DNA from: Deinococcus indicus | Lineage (GTDB): Bacteria > Deinococcota > Deinococci > Deinococcales > Deinococcaceae | NCBI RefSeq assembly: GCF_002198095.1 | Contig: NZ_NHMK01000033.1 | Span: 6,375 to 70,374 of the forward strand | Direction: 5' to 3' | DNA length: 64,000 bases | Shown: positions 25,311-34,379 of the stretch, piece by piece | Layout: every line of letters starts with the position of its first letter | Position numbering within the stretch: the first letter of the stretch is position 1 | Notes under the pieces: generated by a model | Database searches by the model: none | What the model was told of the DNA's origin: nothing | The model's input: the letters and a program-made list of their open reading frames with translations, nothing else | Position numbers and translations under genes: made by a program

Positions 25311-26363
25311 GTGACGGACTGGAAGACCCCCGTGCAGGATGCGGAAACCGTGCGGCGCCGGGCCTACGTGCTCGCGGCGCTCGTGTCGGCGGCCGCGCAC
25401 GTGGGCATCCTGGTCATGAAGGTGCCGCGCGGCGAGTGGCAGGACCTGCCGTCGTTCCTGACCGGGCTGGCCGTGTCGCTGCTGATCCTGTGGGCGCTGC
25501 TCTGGAGGCGGCTGCCGGTCACGCGGCTGAACCTGCCGGTGGCGGGCGCCGTGACCCTGGCGACCGTGGCGGAGTTCGTGCCGCTGGTATCGGCCCCGGC
25601 GGTCGGCACGCAGGCGTACCTGACCTTCACGGCGACCGTGGCGCTGTGGTTCGGGCTGCTGCCGATCCGGCTGGCGGCCGGGCTGTCCGGCGCGGCCTAC
25701 GCGCTGTTCGCGGCGCTGGTCCTGACCCGCCCCGCGCCGGACGTGACGCTGCTGACGTACCTGGCGTGCGTGACCATCGTGGTGGGCATGGTCGCCAGTT
25801 TCGGGCAGCGCGTCGTCACGCACCAGCAGCAGGCGGCGGCGTTCGAGCAGGAGTCCCTGACGGACCCGCTGACGCAACTCCCGAACCGGCGGGCGCTGCT
25901 GGCGCAACTGCGGACCCTGTGGCCCGACGCCGGGCCGCGCCGGGCGGAATTTGCGCTCGTCATGCTGGACCTCGACCGCTTCAAGAGCGTGAACGACCAC
26001 CTGGGTCACACGACCGGCGATCAGGTGCTGCGCGGGACCGGCCTGGCCCTGCGCGCCCTGATCGGCGCGGGGCTCCCGGCGGGCACGCTGCTGGCCCGCT
26101 GGGGCGGCGAGGAATTCATGCTGCTGCTGCCCGGCGTGGACGCACAGGAGGCGTACGGCGTGACGGAGCGGCTGAGCGGCGCGGTCCTGCCGCTCCAGGC
26201 GCACCTGCCGGCCCTGACCTTCAGTGGTGGGGCGGCCCTGTCGCACGAGGTCGCCAGCCTGGACGACCTGCTGGCGCTGGTGGACCTGCGTCTGCACGCG
26301 GCGAAGGCGGCGGGGCGGGCGCAGGTGCGCTGGGACGCCCGCGCGGGCGTCCCGCTGCGCTGA
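25311..26363 (+). CDS. Membrane-bound GGDEF protein (putative diguanylate cyclase)
   Basis: A 350-residue protein with five or six N-terminal membrane helices (about 18-175) and a C-terminal GGDEF domain. The domain begins [16 protein letters not shown] and has the active-site loop as WGGEEF, which is compatible with c-di-GMP synthesis. No inhibitory RxxD was identified with certainty. GTG 25311 is chosen as the first start after the intergenic region and gives [10 protein letters not shown]. It is divergent from the beta-CASP gene and followed by the universal stress gene 77 bp on. Two other GGDEF genes are in the window. Confidence 0.88.
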   Translation: MTDWKTPVQDAETVRRRAYVLAALVSAAAHVGILVMKVPRGEWQDLPSFLTGLAVSLLILWALLWRRLPVTRLNLPVAGAVTLATVAEFVPLVSAPAVGTQAYLTFTATVALWFGLLPIRLAAGLSGAAYALFAALVLTRPAPDVTLLTYLACVTIVVGMVASFGQRVVTHQQQAAAFEQESLTDPLTQLPNRRALLAQLRTLWPDAGPRRAEFALVMLDLDRFKSVNDHLGHTTGDQVLRGTGLALRALIGAGLPAGTLLARWGGEEFMLLLPGVDAQEAYGVTERLSGAVLPLQAHLPALTFSGGAALSHEVASLDDLLALVDLRLHAAKAAGRAQVRWDARAGVPLR

Positions 26364-26440
26364 GCGGCTCGCGACCGGCCGCCTTCATGAGGCGTTCATG
26401 TTCCGGCCGGGCCACCGGGAGCGGGGTGTACGTTCAGGGC

Positions 26441-26905
26441 ATGACCCAGCACGAACAGGCAGCGACCGGCCACTTTCAACGCATCCTGGTGGGCGTGGAC
26501 TTCTCGGAGTCGTCCGCGCACGCGCTGGGCGTGGCCCGCACCCGTTTCCCCGGCGCGACCCTGCGACTGGTCCACGTGACCGACGCCCGCGTGACCGCCG
26601 CCCCCGACCTGATGGGCGGCGTGAGCGCCGCCATGCCCGACCCCACCCTGCTGCACACCCTGGAGGACGCCGACGCCGCCCGCATGACGCAGCTCGCCCG
26701 CCCGGACGAGGAAACCGAACTGATGGTCGGTGACCCCGTGACCGGCGTGCTGGACGCCGCCGTCCGCTGGGGCGCGGACCTGATCGTGGTGGGCACGCAC
26801 GCGCAGGGCGCCCTTGAGCACTTCTTCCTGGGCAGCACCGCCGAGAAGATCGTGGCGCGCAGCCGCATCCCGGTCCTGACGGTGCGCCGCGAGGAACGCG
26901 CGTGA
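26441..26905 (+). CDS. Universal stress protein (UspA family)
   Basis: A 154-residue Usp domain. The N-terminal [16 protein letters not shown] and C-terminal [22 protein letters not shown] match the ATP-binding type (G-x2-G-x9-G-S). TACGTT lies six bases before the ATG. It overlaps the start of the lactate dehydrogenase gene by four bases, so the two are coupled and may respond to the same metabolic signal. Confidence 0.92.
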   Translation: MTQHEQAATGHFQRILVGVDFSESSAHALGVARTRFPGATLRLVHVTDARVTAAPDLMGGVSAAMPDPTLLHTLEDADAARMTQLARPDEETELMVGDPVTGVLDAAVRWGADLIVVGTHAQGALEHFFLGSTAEKIVARSRIPVLTVRREERA

Positions 26906-27813
26906 AGGTCGGGGTGGTGGGCGCGGGACTGGTCGGCGCGACCGCCGCGTACGCCCTGACGCTGCGCGGCTCGTGCAGCGAGGTGATCCTGACCGACCAG
27001 AACAGCGACCGCGCCCGCGCCGAGGCGCAGGACATCGCGCACGCCGCGCCGGTCAGTCACGGCGTGCGCGTCGGCAGCGGGCCGGTGGCGGACCTGCGGG
27101 GCAGCGCAGTCGTGATCGTCGCGGCCGGCGCGAACCAGAAACCCGGCGAGTCCCGCCTGGACCTGCTCCAGAAGAACGCCGCCATCTTCCGCGAGCTGAT
27201 CCCGCAGGTGGTGGCGGCCGCGCCCGGCGCGACGCTGCTGATCGCCACGAACCCGGTGGACGTCCTGACCGACCTGACCGCCAGACTGGCACCCGGCGCG
27301 TCCGTGATGGGGTCCGGGACGGTGCTGGACAGCGCCCGCTTCCGGCACCTGATTGCCGAGCACGCCGGGGTGGACGGCACGCACGTCCACGGCTACGTGC
27401 TGGGCGAGCACGGCGACAGCGAGGTCCTGGCCTGGAGTACCGCCAGCGTGGCGGGCCTGCCGGTCGCGGACTTCATGGCGGCGCGCGGCCGTGAGTGGAC
27501 GCCGGAGATCCGCGCGCAGATCGACGCGGACACGCGCGGCGCGGCGGCGCAGATCATCGGCGGGAAGCACGCCACGTACTACGGGATCGGCGCGGCGCTG
27601 GCCCGCATCACCGAACGTGTCCTGGGCGACCGGCGCGGCATCCTGACCGTCAGCGCCCCCACCCCGGAATTCGGCGTGAGCCTGAGCCTGCCGCGCGTGG
27701 TGGGCCGGGGCGGCGTGGTGGACACCATCTCGCCCGCGCTGACCGGGCCGGAACGGCAGGCGCTGGAACGCAGCGCCGCCGTGCTCAGGGACGCGCTGGC
27801 AGCGCTGGACTGA
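26902..27813 (+). CDS. ldh: L-lactate dehydrogenase
   Basis: Reduces pyruvate to L-lactate with NADH. The 303-residue protein has [17 protein letters not shown] (NAD site), [14 protein letters not shown] with the substrate-loop Gln and Arg, ATNPVD, and the active-site His in GEHGDSE (about residue 173). GTG start overlaps the preceding stop (GTGA). Its 3' end overlaps the convergent lipid-transport-like gene by 29 bp, so antisense pairing of the two transcripts is possible. Confidence 0.95.
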   Translation: MKVGVVGAGLVGATAAYALTLRGSCSEVILTDQNSDRARAEAQDIAHAAPVSHGVRVGSGPVADLRGSAVVIVAAGANQKPGESRLDLLQKNAAIFRELIPQVVAAAPGATLLIATNPVDVLTDLTARLAPGASVMGSGTVLDSARFRHLIAEHAGVDGTHVHGYVLGEHGDSEVLAWSTASVAGLPVADFMAARGREWTPEIRAQIDADTRGAAAQIIGGKHATYYGIGAALARITERVLGDRRGILTVSAPTPEFGVSLSLPRVVGRGGVVDTISPALTGPERQALERSAAVLRDALAALD

Positions 27814-28960
27814 CCGGCCCCGGACTGACCGGCCCCGGACTGACCGGCGCTGGACCGGCAGGCGCTGGACCGGCAGGCGCTGGGTTTGTGGGCGCCGGGC
27901 TGGTGGGTCCTGGGCTGTTGGATCCAGGGCTGCCGGGCGCCGGGTCCGAGTCCGTGAATTCCCCGGTGATCGTGCCCCCCTCGGCCTTCATGGCGTACAC
28001 CTCGTTGCGGTCGAGGTCGTACACGATCACCCCGGCGCGCAGGGTGTCGCCGCCCTGCACGCTCTCGGCCGGCTGGGCCGCCGTGCCGTACAGGCGGGCC
28101 ACGTTGCGGGTGTCGTCGTACTCGACCCGCGCGGCGCGGCTGACCCGCCCACCCGCCGAGTTGAACACCACGTTCCCGACCAGGGTGGTCTTCTCGTCGT
28201 CCACGCTGACCTCGATGCGGTCACTCTGACCGGTCAGGGGATCAGTGTCGCTGCGGCGCGTGAACTTAATTGGCCCGTCGATGCGCGCCACGCCGTCGGC
28301 GCTGTCGTACAGCAGTTTCTGACCGCGCAGTTCCGTGCGGCCCTGCGTGACGATCACGGTGTCCGGCGCGGGTCTGGGCGTGGCCTGCACCTCGCAGCGG
28401 GTCAGGCGGTCGGTGGTGTCGGGCGGCACCTCCTCGCGCTCCAGGAAGCGGCCGCTGCCGGCGCTGGCCTCCACGCGGCCGTCACTGCCGTCCTGCCCGT
28501 CTTTCGGGGCGTTCTGCGTGACCACCGCCAGCGGCACCCGGATCACGTTCTTGTCGATGGTGATCTGCACGCCGCCCGCGCCGGTCTCGCTGAACACCGC
28601 CAGGGTCGGCGCGCCCTCCGGGTCGTCCGGGAGCGGCTGGCACAGCGCGAACACGCCCGTCGTGTCGTCCGTGCCGGTCTTGACGATCACGATGCGGCGG
28701 TCCTTGCCGTCCTTCTCGCTGCGGCGCACCAGGGTCAGGCTGGACTGCTCGGCACTGGCCTCCGGCGCGGCGTCCGGCGCCACATCCGGCCCGACCTCCG
28801 GCTCTGTGTCCGGGGGCGACGGCTGCGGCGCCGTCCCGGCAGGAACCGCCTGGGCGGGCGGGCTGGGGTCAGCCTGCTGCGCCCGCCCGCCCGGCACCGC
28901 GCCCGTGACCGCCAAGAGCGCGGTCAGGAGGACAGTGACGGTCAGGCGGGTGCGGGGCAT
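27785..28960 (-). CDS. LptA/OstA-like exported protein with Pro/Ala/Gly-rich tail
   Basis: A 391-residue exported protein with a signal peptide ([20 protein letters not shown]), a Pro-rich stretch, a middle region and an OstA-like beta region (about 220-335) with repeats such as [16 protein letters not shown] and [16 protein letters not shown]. The last 50 residues are [13 protein letters not shown] repeats made by tandem 15-base units (27812-27880) overlapping the ldh 3' end. TACACT lies six bases before the chosen ATG. With the next two genes it forms an Lpt-like envelope cluster. Confidence 0.75.
   Translation of the reverse strand: MPRTRLTVTVLLTALLAVTGAVPGGRAQQADPSPPAQAVPAGTAPQPSPPDTEPEVGPDVAPDAAPEASAEQSSLTLVRRSEKDGKDRRIVIVKTGTDDTTGVFALCQPLPDDPEGAPTLAVFSETGAGGVQITIDKNVIRVPLAVVTQNAPKDGQDGSDGRVEASAGSGRFLEREEVPPDTTDRLTRCEVQATPRPAPDTVIVTQGRTELRGQKLLYDSADGVARIDGPIKFTRRSDTDPLTGQSDRIEVSVDDEKTTLVGNVVFNSAGGRVSRAARVEYDDTRNVARLYGTAAQPAESVQGGDTLRAGVIVYDLDRNEVYAMKAEGGTITGEFTDSDPAPGSPGSNSPGPTSPAPTNPAPAGPAPAGPAPVSPGPVSPGPVSPALPARP
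27812..27880. repeat. 15-bp tandem repeats in the tail of the OstA-like gene
   Basis: Units of CCGGCCCCGGACTGA type followed by GCGCTGGACCGGCAG type, each 15 bases, encode the Pro/Ala-rich tail on the minus strand. The ldh stop lies at their start. Confidence 0.65.
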
Positions 28961-28971
28961 GCGCGCAGTGT

Positions 28972-29051
28972 ATACGGGTTCCGTCTGCTTCTCTCCCACT
29001 CGCTTCGCTCGGATTGAACGGGCTTTGCAGCCCATTCAATCGGAGTCCGTA
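28972..29051. repeat. Dispersed hairpin repeat, copy 2 (short form)
   Basis: About 80 bp with CGGGTTCCG (28975-28983) at one end and CGGAGTCCG (29041-29049) at the other. The 13-bp stem GATTGAACGGGCT (29012-29024) and AGCCCATTCAATC (29029-29041) is identical to copy 1; the middle is shorter. It abuts the TAA stop of the LptA-like gene and the promoter region of the next minus-strand gene. Confidence 0.82.
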
Positions 29052-29948
29052 TTACTTCTCGCCGCGCAGCTTGAACTGCTCGGTCGGAATCTTGTACGCC
29101 GAGTTCAGGGCGCGCACGCGGCCGAGGTCGGTGCGCTGCTCCAGGTAGCCGCTGGCGGGGGCCTTGACGGTCACCTTGCTCTTGCTGTCCACGCTGACGG
29201 CGTTCCCGACCACGTACGCCACGTTCTTGCGGTCGTCGTAGTACACGGCGTCGCCGGTGGTGGTGGTGGTGCCCTGCACGAGTTTCACGCCGCCACGCAC
29301 GTACAGCGTCTTGGTCTTGGTGAGCGCGCGGACTTCCTGGCCGGTGATGACCAGTTCCTTCTGGTTGCCTTTGGCGGCGCGGGTCAGGCTGGGTTTGCCG
29401 GTCAGCTGGGCCAGTTCGCGGTCCTCGTCGAACACCAGTTTGTCGGCCTGTCCGTTCTGCGTGCCGGTGGAGAGGGTCACGCCGCCCGTGCTGGTGGACA
29501 CGTTGTTGTCCACGTCCAGGCTCATCTGCGCAGCCCTGATGGTCACGGTGTCGCCGTCCTCTTTCTTCTCGGGGACGAAGGTGGCGCTGGCGTTGCCGCT
29601 CAGGACGCCCTGCCCGGTCGTCTCGTCGTACGCGAGGGCCGTGCCGGCGGCGCTCAGGCGGCCGCGCGTGACCTTGACGGCGCCGGTGAAGTTCGCGGTG
29701 CGTCTGCCTTTCGCCTCGATCAGCGGCGTGCCCTTGGGCGCGGCCAGCACGGCCTGCGAGGCCTCGATGTTCAGGGTGCTGACCTTCGCCTTCACGGGGC
29801 TGCCGGTGAAGGTCAGGGGGCCGTTGCGCACGTCACCGCGCGGGCCGCCCTGGATGGTGATCAGGCGGTTGGTGGCGTCGGCCTGCGCCAGCACGGGCGC
29901 GGCGACGGTCAGGAGGGCCAGCAGGGACAGGGTCTTGGTACGGTTCAT
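29052..29948 (-). CDS. LptA/OstA-like periplasmic protein
   Basis: A 298-residue protein with a signal peptide ([23 protein letters not shown]) and a repetitive beta-strand pattern of the OstA/LptA jellyroll type, for example [36 protein letters not shown] and [20 protein letters not shown]. In Gram-negatives this fold carries LPS across the periplasm, yet Deinococcus is not known to make LPS, so another envelope lipid is a reasonable guess. ATG 29948 has AAGGAG at better spacing than ATG 29951. Follows the LptC-like gene by 27 bp. Confidence 0.82.
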   Translation of the reverse strand: MNRTKTLSLLALLTVAAPVLAQADATNRLITIQGGPRGDVRNGPLTFTGSPVKAKVSTLNIEASQAVLAAPKGTPLIEAKGRRTANFTGAVKVTRGRLSAAGTALAYDETTGQGVLSGNASATFVPEKKEDGDTVTIRAAQMSLDVDNNVSTSTGGVTLSTGTQNGQADKLVFDEDRELAQLTGKPSLTRAAKGNQKELVITGQEVRALTKTKTLYVRGGVKLVQGTTTTTGDAVYYDDRKNVAYVVGNAVSVDSKSKVTVKAPASGYLEQRTDLGRVRALNSAYKIPTEQFKLRGEK

Positions 29949-29975
29949 CATGGGACTCCTTGGGGGTTGGTGGGA

Positions 29976-30587
29976 TCAGGCGCCGGGAACGCGCCGGCCG
30001 TTCTCGCAGCGTTCCTTGCCGTCCAGGTCGTATTGCCAGGTCGAGTTGGCGTTGTCTGAGTCCTCGATGTTGAAGTCGAAGCTCATGCGGAGTTTCTCGA
30101 CGTGCCCGGTCATGAGCGGCGAGTCGAGTTCCGCGACCGGGGCGCTGAAGCCGCTGCCCTGCTCGATCTTCACGGGCGTCTGCTCGGTGCCGGTCAGGTC
30201 GATGTCGGCACACTGCTGCACCAGCGTGATGCGCGCCTGACGGGTCGTCATGTTGTCCTGCCCGTCGATGGTCAGGTCCGGGGCGCTCAGGGTGGCGTCC
30301 AGCGTCTGGCGGCCCGTCAGGCGGCCCGAGGCGTCCCGCTCGCGCAGCAACCGCTGACCCTGGCCCAGGTCGGTCAGGCGCGTCTCGCTGATCAGCGGGT
30401 CGTTCGTGACCTGCCCCGCCCGGAACTGCCACACGGCGTCCGGGTCGCGCGACGGGTACAGCGTGAGCTGCACGCCGGACAGCACGGCGCCGGTGGGCAC
30501 GGTCGCGCGGTTCGCGCCGGGCAGCAGCGCGAAGATCAGGGCGAACCCCAGGATGCCCGTCAGGGCGTACAGGCCGAGTTTCTGCAC
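29976..30587 (-). CDS. LptC-like membrane-anchored protein
   Basis: A 203-residue protein with one N-terminal membrane helix ([17 protein letters not shown]) and a beta-rich periplasmic part with alternating strands, the topology of LptC. Its position directly upstream of an LptA-like gene supports the assignment, although sequence similarity to LptC is weak. GTG start, with TAGAGT six bases upstream (leaderless box). It is divergent from tatD. Confidence 0.7.
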   Translation of the reverse strand: MQKLGLYALTGILGFALIFALLPGANRATVPTGAVLSGVQLTLYPSRDPDAVWQFRAGQVTNDPLISETRLTDLGQGQRLLRERDASGRLTGRQTLDATLSAPDLTIDGQDNMTTRQARITLVQQCADIDLTGTEQTPVKIEQGSGFSAPVAELDSPLMTGHVEKLRMSFDFNIEDSDNANSTWQYDLDGKERCENGRRVPGA

Positions 30588-30678
30588 GGGCGCACTCTAG
30601 CGCGCCCCTCTCATGAGAGTGGTGGGGATCGGGTGGGATACCTCGGGAGATCGTTCCGGCGACGTTACCCTGGGCGGC

Positions 30679-31449
30679 ATGATCGACTCTCACACCCACC
30701 TCGACTACATCGACGATCCGGCGGGCGCGCGCGGCGAGCTGGGCCTGAGTGCCATGGTCTGCATCGGCGCGAGCCCCCAGCACGCCCGGAACGCCGTGGC
30801 GCTGGCCGAGCAGTTTGAAGACGTGTACGCCACGGTCGGCCTGCACCCCACCGACACGGACGAGGACAGCCCGGAGGCCCGCACGCAGATCGAGGCCCTG
30901 ACCGGGCACCCGCGCGTGGTCGGCATCGGCGAGAGCGGCCTGGACGACTACTGGGACGACACGAAACGCGCCGCGCAGGTGTCGGCCTTCGAGTGGCAGC
31001 TGGACCTCGCGCGCCGCAGCGGGAAGGTGCTGGTCATCCACACGCGGGATAAGGCCGGGCAGGACAGCGCGCACCGGGGCGTGATGGATGTGCTGCGCGC
31101 GTGGCCGGACGTGCCGGTGATCCTGCACTGCTTCAGCGGGCACCCGGAACTGCTGCGCTTTGGCCTGGAACGCGGCGAGCACACGTACTTCGGCTTCGCG
31201 GGAAACACCACCTACAAGAACGCGCAGGAGATCCAGGCAGCCGCCCGCGACCTGCCCCTGACGCGGATGCTGCTGGAAACCGACGCGCCGTTCCTGGCCC
31301 CCGTGCCCAAGCGCGGCAAGCCCAACCGGCCCGGCTACGTGCGCCACACGCTGGAGTTCATCGCAGCCCTGCGCGGCCTGGACCCTGCCGAACTGGAGGC
31401 CGCGACCGACGCGAACACCCGCCGCGCCTACGGGCTGCCGCTGGCCTGA
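30679..31449 (+). CDS. TatD family metal-dependent hydrolase (DNase)
   Basis: A 256-residue amidohydrolase-fold enzyme. Metal ligands are seen in [33 protein letters not shown] and LLETDAPFL. TatD proteins act as 3'-5' exonucleases in DNA repair and possibly in tRNA quality control. The ATG at 30679 is chosen because TACCCT (30666-30671) lies seven bases upstream and the catalytic motif immediately follows; the longer frame from 30613 would include the promoter. Confidence 0.93.
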   Translation: MIDSHTHLDYIDDPAGARGELGLSAMVCIGASPQHARNAVALAEQFEDVYATVGLHPTDTDEDSPEARTQIEALTGHPRVVGIGESGLDDYWDDTKRAAQVSAFEWQLDLARRSGKVLVIHTRDKAGQDSAHRGVMDVLRAWPDVPVILHCFSGHPELLRFGLERGEHTYFGFAGNTTYKNAQEIQAAARDLPLTRMLLETDAPFLAPVPKRGKPNRPGYVRHTLEFIAALRGLDPAELEAATDANTRRAYGLPLA

Positions 31450-31461
31450 CGGTCGGGCACA

Positions 31462-31500
31462 ATACCTCGACTTGAGATGCATCCAAATCGGAGGTATCGT
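31462..31500 (+). promoter_or_regulatory. PadR-gene promoter inside an inverted repeat
   Basis: TTGAGA (31472-31477) and TATCGT (31495-31500) are 17 bases apart, six bases before the PadR start. ATACCTC (31462-31468) and GAGGTAT (31491-31497) form a perfect 7-bp inverted repeat that spans the -35 and overlaps the -10, as expected of an autoregulatory PadR operator. Confidence 0.7.
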
Positions 31501-31506
31501 GCGAGC

Positions 31507-31821
31507 ATGAACGCCCGCGAGCAACTCCGCATGCTCATCCTGGCCGTCCTGGACCGCCAGCCCGAACACGGCTACGCCATCGCCCAGGCCATCAACACCC
31601 GCAGCGAAGGCCTCCTGCGCGCCCGCGAAGGCACCCTCTACCCCGCCCTGCACGCCCTCGAAGCCGAGGGGCTCATCGAAAGCCATGAACACGAGGTCGC
31701 CGGCCGCACCCGCCGCGAATACCGCCTGACCGACAAGGGCCGCGCCGCCCTGGCCCGCACCCGCCGCGACTGGCAGGCCCAGGTCGGCGCCGTGCAGGCC
31801 GTGCTGGGAGGGAACGCATGA
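31507..31821 (+). CDS. PadR family transcriptional regulator
   Basis: A 104-residue PadR-type winged-helix protein: LRMLILAVLDRQPEHGYAIAQAI, then the wing region REGTLYPALHALEAEGLIESHE and RREYRLTDKGRAAL. PadR proteins of this size usually repress an adjacent membrane-protein gene and are released by a small ligand or cell-envelope stress. The ATG at 31507 follows a TATCGT box. It overlaps the first of four membrane-protein genes by four bases (ATGA), which points to them as its targets. Confidence 0.92.
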   Translation: MNAREQLRMLILAVLDRQPEHGYAIAQAINTRSEGLLRAREGTLYPALHALEAEGLIESHEHEVAGRTRREYRLTDKGRAALARTRRDWQAQVGAVQAVLGGNA

Positions 31822-32498
31822 CCGGCGAACTCCGCAGCCTGCTCAGCCCCCGCCTCCAGCCTCCCCGGACCGTCGCGGAGTGGCTGGAAGTCGCCACCGA
31901 CGGCCTGACCCCCGAAGCCGCTCACCGCGTCCGCCACGACTACCTGAACCACCTTCAGGACACCCTCGCAGCCCAGCCTGACCTGACCCACACCGACATC
32001 CTGCGCCGCTGGGGCTCCGCGCACACCGCCAACCGCGAACTGCGGCGCACCCACCTGACCGTCCGGGACGCCCGCCGCCTGCCCCCCCGCCACCTCAGCC
32101 TGGGCGGCAGCCTGTGGTCCGCGTCCGCCCCGGTGGCTGGCCTGACGGTCGCCGCACTGCCGGACCTGCGGCGCGGCGAAGCCGTCACCCCCTTCCTGCT
32201 GAGCGTGGGCATCCTGACCGCACTGGCCCTGCTGCGCTGGTGGGTGCTGTCCCGACCGCTGCCCCCCACCCGCCGCACCGCTGCGTACTGGCTGACCGAG
32301 CCCCTCGGCGGCGCCCTCATGGCCGGTCTGGTGGCCGCCCTGTGGTTCCTGCACACCGGCACCCTGACCCCCGACCGACTGATGGCCTGGACCCGCGAAC
32401 CCGCCTCCTGGGTTGCCCTGAGCTTCTTATCCTTGCACATCTGGCGACTCTCGCTCGCCGTGAACGCCAGCCGCAAACTCGGCGCGGAGACAGCGTGA
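31818..32498 (+). CDS. HAAS-like membrane protein 1 of the PadR array
   Basis: A 226-residue protein with an N-terminal helical region (about 15-80, with RVRHDYLNHLQDTL and DILRRWGSAHTANRELRRTHLTV) like the HAAS/DUF1700 signalling module found beside PadR genes, followed by about four membrane helices. Coupled by ATGA to the PadR gene and by GTGA to the next membrane gene. It is the most divergent of the four in its N-terminal region. No enzymatic motif is seen. Confidence 0.78.
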   Translation: MTGELRSLLSPRLQPPRTVAEWLEVATDGLTPEAAHRVRHDYLNHLQDTLAAQPDLTHTDILRRWGSAHTANRELRRTHLTVRDARRLPPRHLSLGGSLWSASAPVAGLTVAALPDLRRGEAVTPFLLSVGILTALALLRWWVLSRPLPPTRRTAAYWLTEPLGGALMAGLVAALWFLHTGTLTPDRLMAWTREPASWVALSFLSLHIWRLSLAVNASRKLGAETA

Positions 32499-33103
32499 CC
32501 CTGCACGACTGGCTGACCGTGGCCCTCCGCAATCTCGCCCCCGCCGCACAGGAGCGCATGACCGCCGAGTACCGCGCCCATGTGCAGGACGCCATGATGG
32601 GCGGGCTGACCGAACCGGAAGCCGTCGCCACCCTGGGCGACCCCGCGCAGGTGAACCGCGCGCTGCGGCGCACCCAGTTGACGGTGCAGGACGAGCGGTG
32701 GTTGCGGCACCTGACCTCGCCGGGAACGCGCACGCGCCGCGAGTCACGCCGGGTGCTGTGGCTCCTGCCGCTGTGCCTGCCCGCCTGCGCCTTCATCTTT
32801 CAGCTGATCTTCGGGCTGTACGTGAGCTGGTCGTGGCTGACTGCGACCGCTGTGGTGGGTGCGGTTACTCTGGTCCTACTGGCCGATCTGCGCATGGGCG
32901 ACACCCTGCAGGCGGGCCTCCGCTCGTCCCGGCGTGGCATGACCCTGTTTGCGGCGCTGCTGCTCGCGTTGCTGCTCGCCCCGTGGCCCGCACCCCTGTC
33001 GCTGCCCGCGCAGTTGTCCCTGCTGGCCGGACTGGCGCTGCTCGCGCTGGCAGCGTGGCGACTGTCCAGCCTGCCGCGCAAACTCACGGATGTGCCGACG
33101 TGA
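32495..33103 (+). CDS. HAAS-like membrane protein 2 of the PadR array
   Basis: A 202-residue protein with an N-terminal module LAPAAQERMTAEYRAHVQDA and GLTEPEAVATLGDPAQVN (residues about 13-58), then about five membrane helices. The first 60 residues are nearly identical to those of the next gene, while the membrane parts have diverged. GTG start overlaps the previous stop (GTGA at 32495-32498). Probably part of a PadR-controlled membrane complex, by inference. Confidence 0.78.
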   Translation: MTLHDWLTVALRNLAPAAQERMTAEYRAHVQDAMMGGLTEPEAVATLGDPAQVNRALRRTQLTVQDERWLRHLTSPGTRTRRESRRVLWLLPLCLPACAFIFQLIFGLYVSWSWLTATAVVGAVTLVLLADLRMGDTLQAGLRSSRRGMTLFAALLLALLLAPWPAPLSLPAQLSLLAGLALLALAAWRLSSLPRKLTDVPT

Positions 33104-33675
33104 CCCTGTACGACTGGCTGAACGTCGCGCTGCGCGACCTCGCCCCCGCCGCACAGGAGCGTATGACCGCCGAGTACCACGCACACGTTCAGGACGCCAT
33201 GACAGGTGGACTGACCGAACCGGAAGCCGTCGCTACCCTGGGCGACCCCGCGCAGGTGAACCGCGCACTGCGGCGCACGTACGCCACAGATCAGGAATTG
33301 AGGAACGGGCAGGGTCCGAAGGTGTGGTGGCTCATGCTGCTGCTGGTCGCGGGGTACGGGCTATCCGCGCTGTGGTTTGAACAGGCTGTCGAAGCTGTTG
33401 CAGCGGCCACCGCCCTCGTGCTGGCCTGCCTGGCATGGGTGCTCGTACGAAGCGAACCACGGCCGGTCAGGAATCTCCTGCTGGCCACGACCGGACCGTG
33501 GCTCTTCAACTTCACCTTATGGCTGGGCTGGAGCGTGCAGGCGTGGCTGGGTGATCCGCCCTCCTTCGGGGCCATCCTATGGCTGCTGACAGTCCTATGG
33601 GTGGTATGGCTGGTCGACACCATGCAACAGGCCCGCCGGATGCGGCGCACCCTGACCCTCGGGGGCCGGGCGTGA
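33100..33675 (+). CDS. HAAS-like membrane protein 3 of the PadR array
   Basis: A 191-residue protein that begins with the same module as its upstream neighbour (VTLYDWLNVALRDLAPAAQ, then GLTEPEAVATLGDPAQVN), a clear tandem duplication. The remaining 130 residues form about four membrane helices with little similarity to the neighbour. GTG start overlaps the previous stop, and its own stop overlaps the next start. Conservation of only the soluble module suggests that this part is under selection, perhaps for a common partner. Confidence 0.78.
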   Translation: MTLYDWLNVALRDLAPAAQERMTAEYHAHVQDAMTGGLTEPEAVATLGDPAQVNRALRRTYATDQELRNGQGPKVWWLMLLLVAGYGLSALWFEQAVEAVAAATALVLACLAWVLVRSEPRPVRNLLLATTGPWLFNFTLWLGWSVQAWLGDPPSFGAILWLLTVLWVVWLVDTMQQARRMRRTLTLGGRA

Positions 33676-34361
33676 CTCCGGCTGATCTGAACGCGGATCT
33701 GGCCGCCTATCTGGATGAGGTGACGGCGCCGTTCCCGGAGGATTCGGCGGCGCGCATCCGGGCGGACCTGACCGGGCATGTGCTGGAGGCCGTGGCGCCG
33801 GGTGAGCCGGACGCTGCGGCCATCCGGGAGGCGCTGGCGGCCCTGGGTCCGGCGGCCGAGGTGCGGGCGGCGCTGGAGGGGCAGTTCTTCACGCGGGCGG
33901 ACGTGGCGTGGCTGGAGCGGGACGGGCAGGTGCGGCGCCTGCTGACGGATGGCGTGAAAGCTTCCGGGCCGCTGTGGCGGGCAACCCTGGGAATCCTGGG
34001 CGGCGTGGGCCTGTTGACGTGGCTGATCTGCGGCTGGCCGGGAATCCCCGCGCTGATCGGGTCACGGAGCTTCACGTGGGCGGTGCCTGCGCTGCTGGCT
34101 CTGGAACTGGTGCTGTTGGAGTCCGTGCGGCGGTTGATCCTGCGGCAGCCCGCACGGTCCGCAGCGGTGTTGCACCGCATGTATGGCACGCTGTTGGCCC
34201 CGTTGGGATTCGCGCTGAGTCTGCCGGTGTTCGCGCCGGATGTGGTGACGGAACCGCTTCTGCTGGCGGCGGCTCTGGGCGCGGCGCTGCTGTGGGCGTA
34301 CCTGACGCGTCCGCGTGAGGCGCTGACCCTGGCCGGGAAAGCGTGGCGGGGTGCGCGGTGA
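33672..34361 (+). CDS. HAAS-like membrane protein 4 of the PadR array
   Basis: A 229-residue protein with a related but more distant N-terminal module (LAAYLDEVTAPFPEDSAARI, RADLTGHVLEAV, AIREALAALGPAAEVRAAL), then about four membrane helices. GTG start overlaps the previous stop (33672-33675). It ends the coupled five-gene unit; the nitroreductase gene follows after 18 bp with its own possible promoter. Confidence 0.75.
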   Translation: MTPADLNADLAAYLDEVTAPFPEDSAARIRADLTGHVLEAVAPGEPDAAAIREALAALGPAAEVRAALEGQFFTRADVAWLERDGQVRRLLTDGVKASGPLWRATLGILGGVGLLTWLICGWPGIPALIGSRSFTWAVPALLALELVLLESVRRLILRQPARSAAVLHRMYGTLLAPLGFALSLPVFAPDVVTEPLLLAAALGAALLWAYLTRPREALTLAGKAWRGAR

Positions 34362-34379
34362 GGACGGCATAGTGGGGGC

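Noticed and set aside
23747..26905. A 1052-codon plus-strand frame across the beta-CASP, GGDEF and Usp genes
   Set aside because: It is antisense to or out of frame with three recognisable genes; its product is Ala/Gly/Arg-rich with no motif until it enters the true Usp frame at the end.
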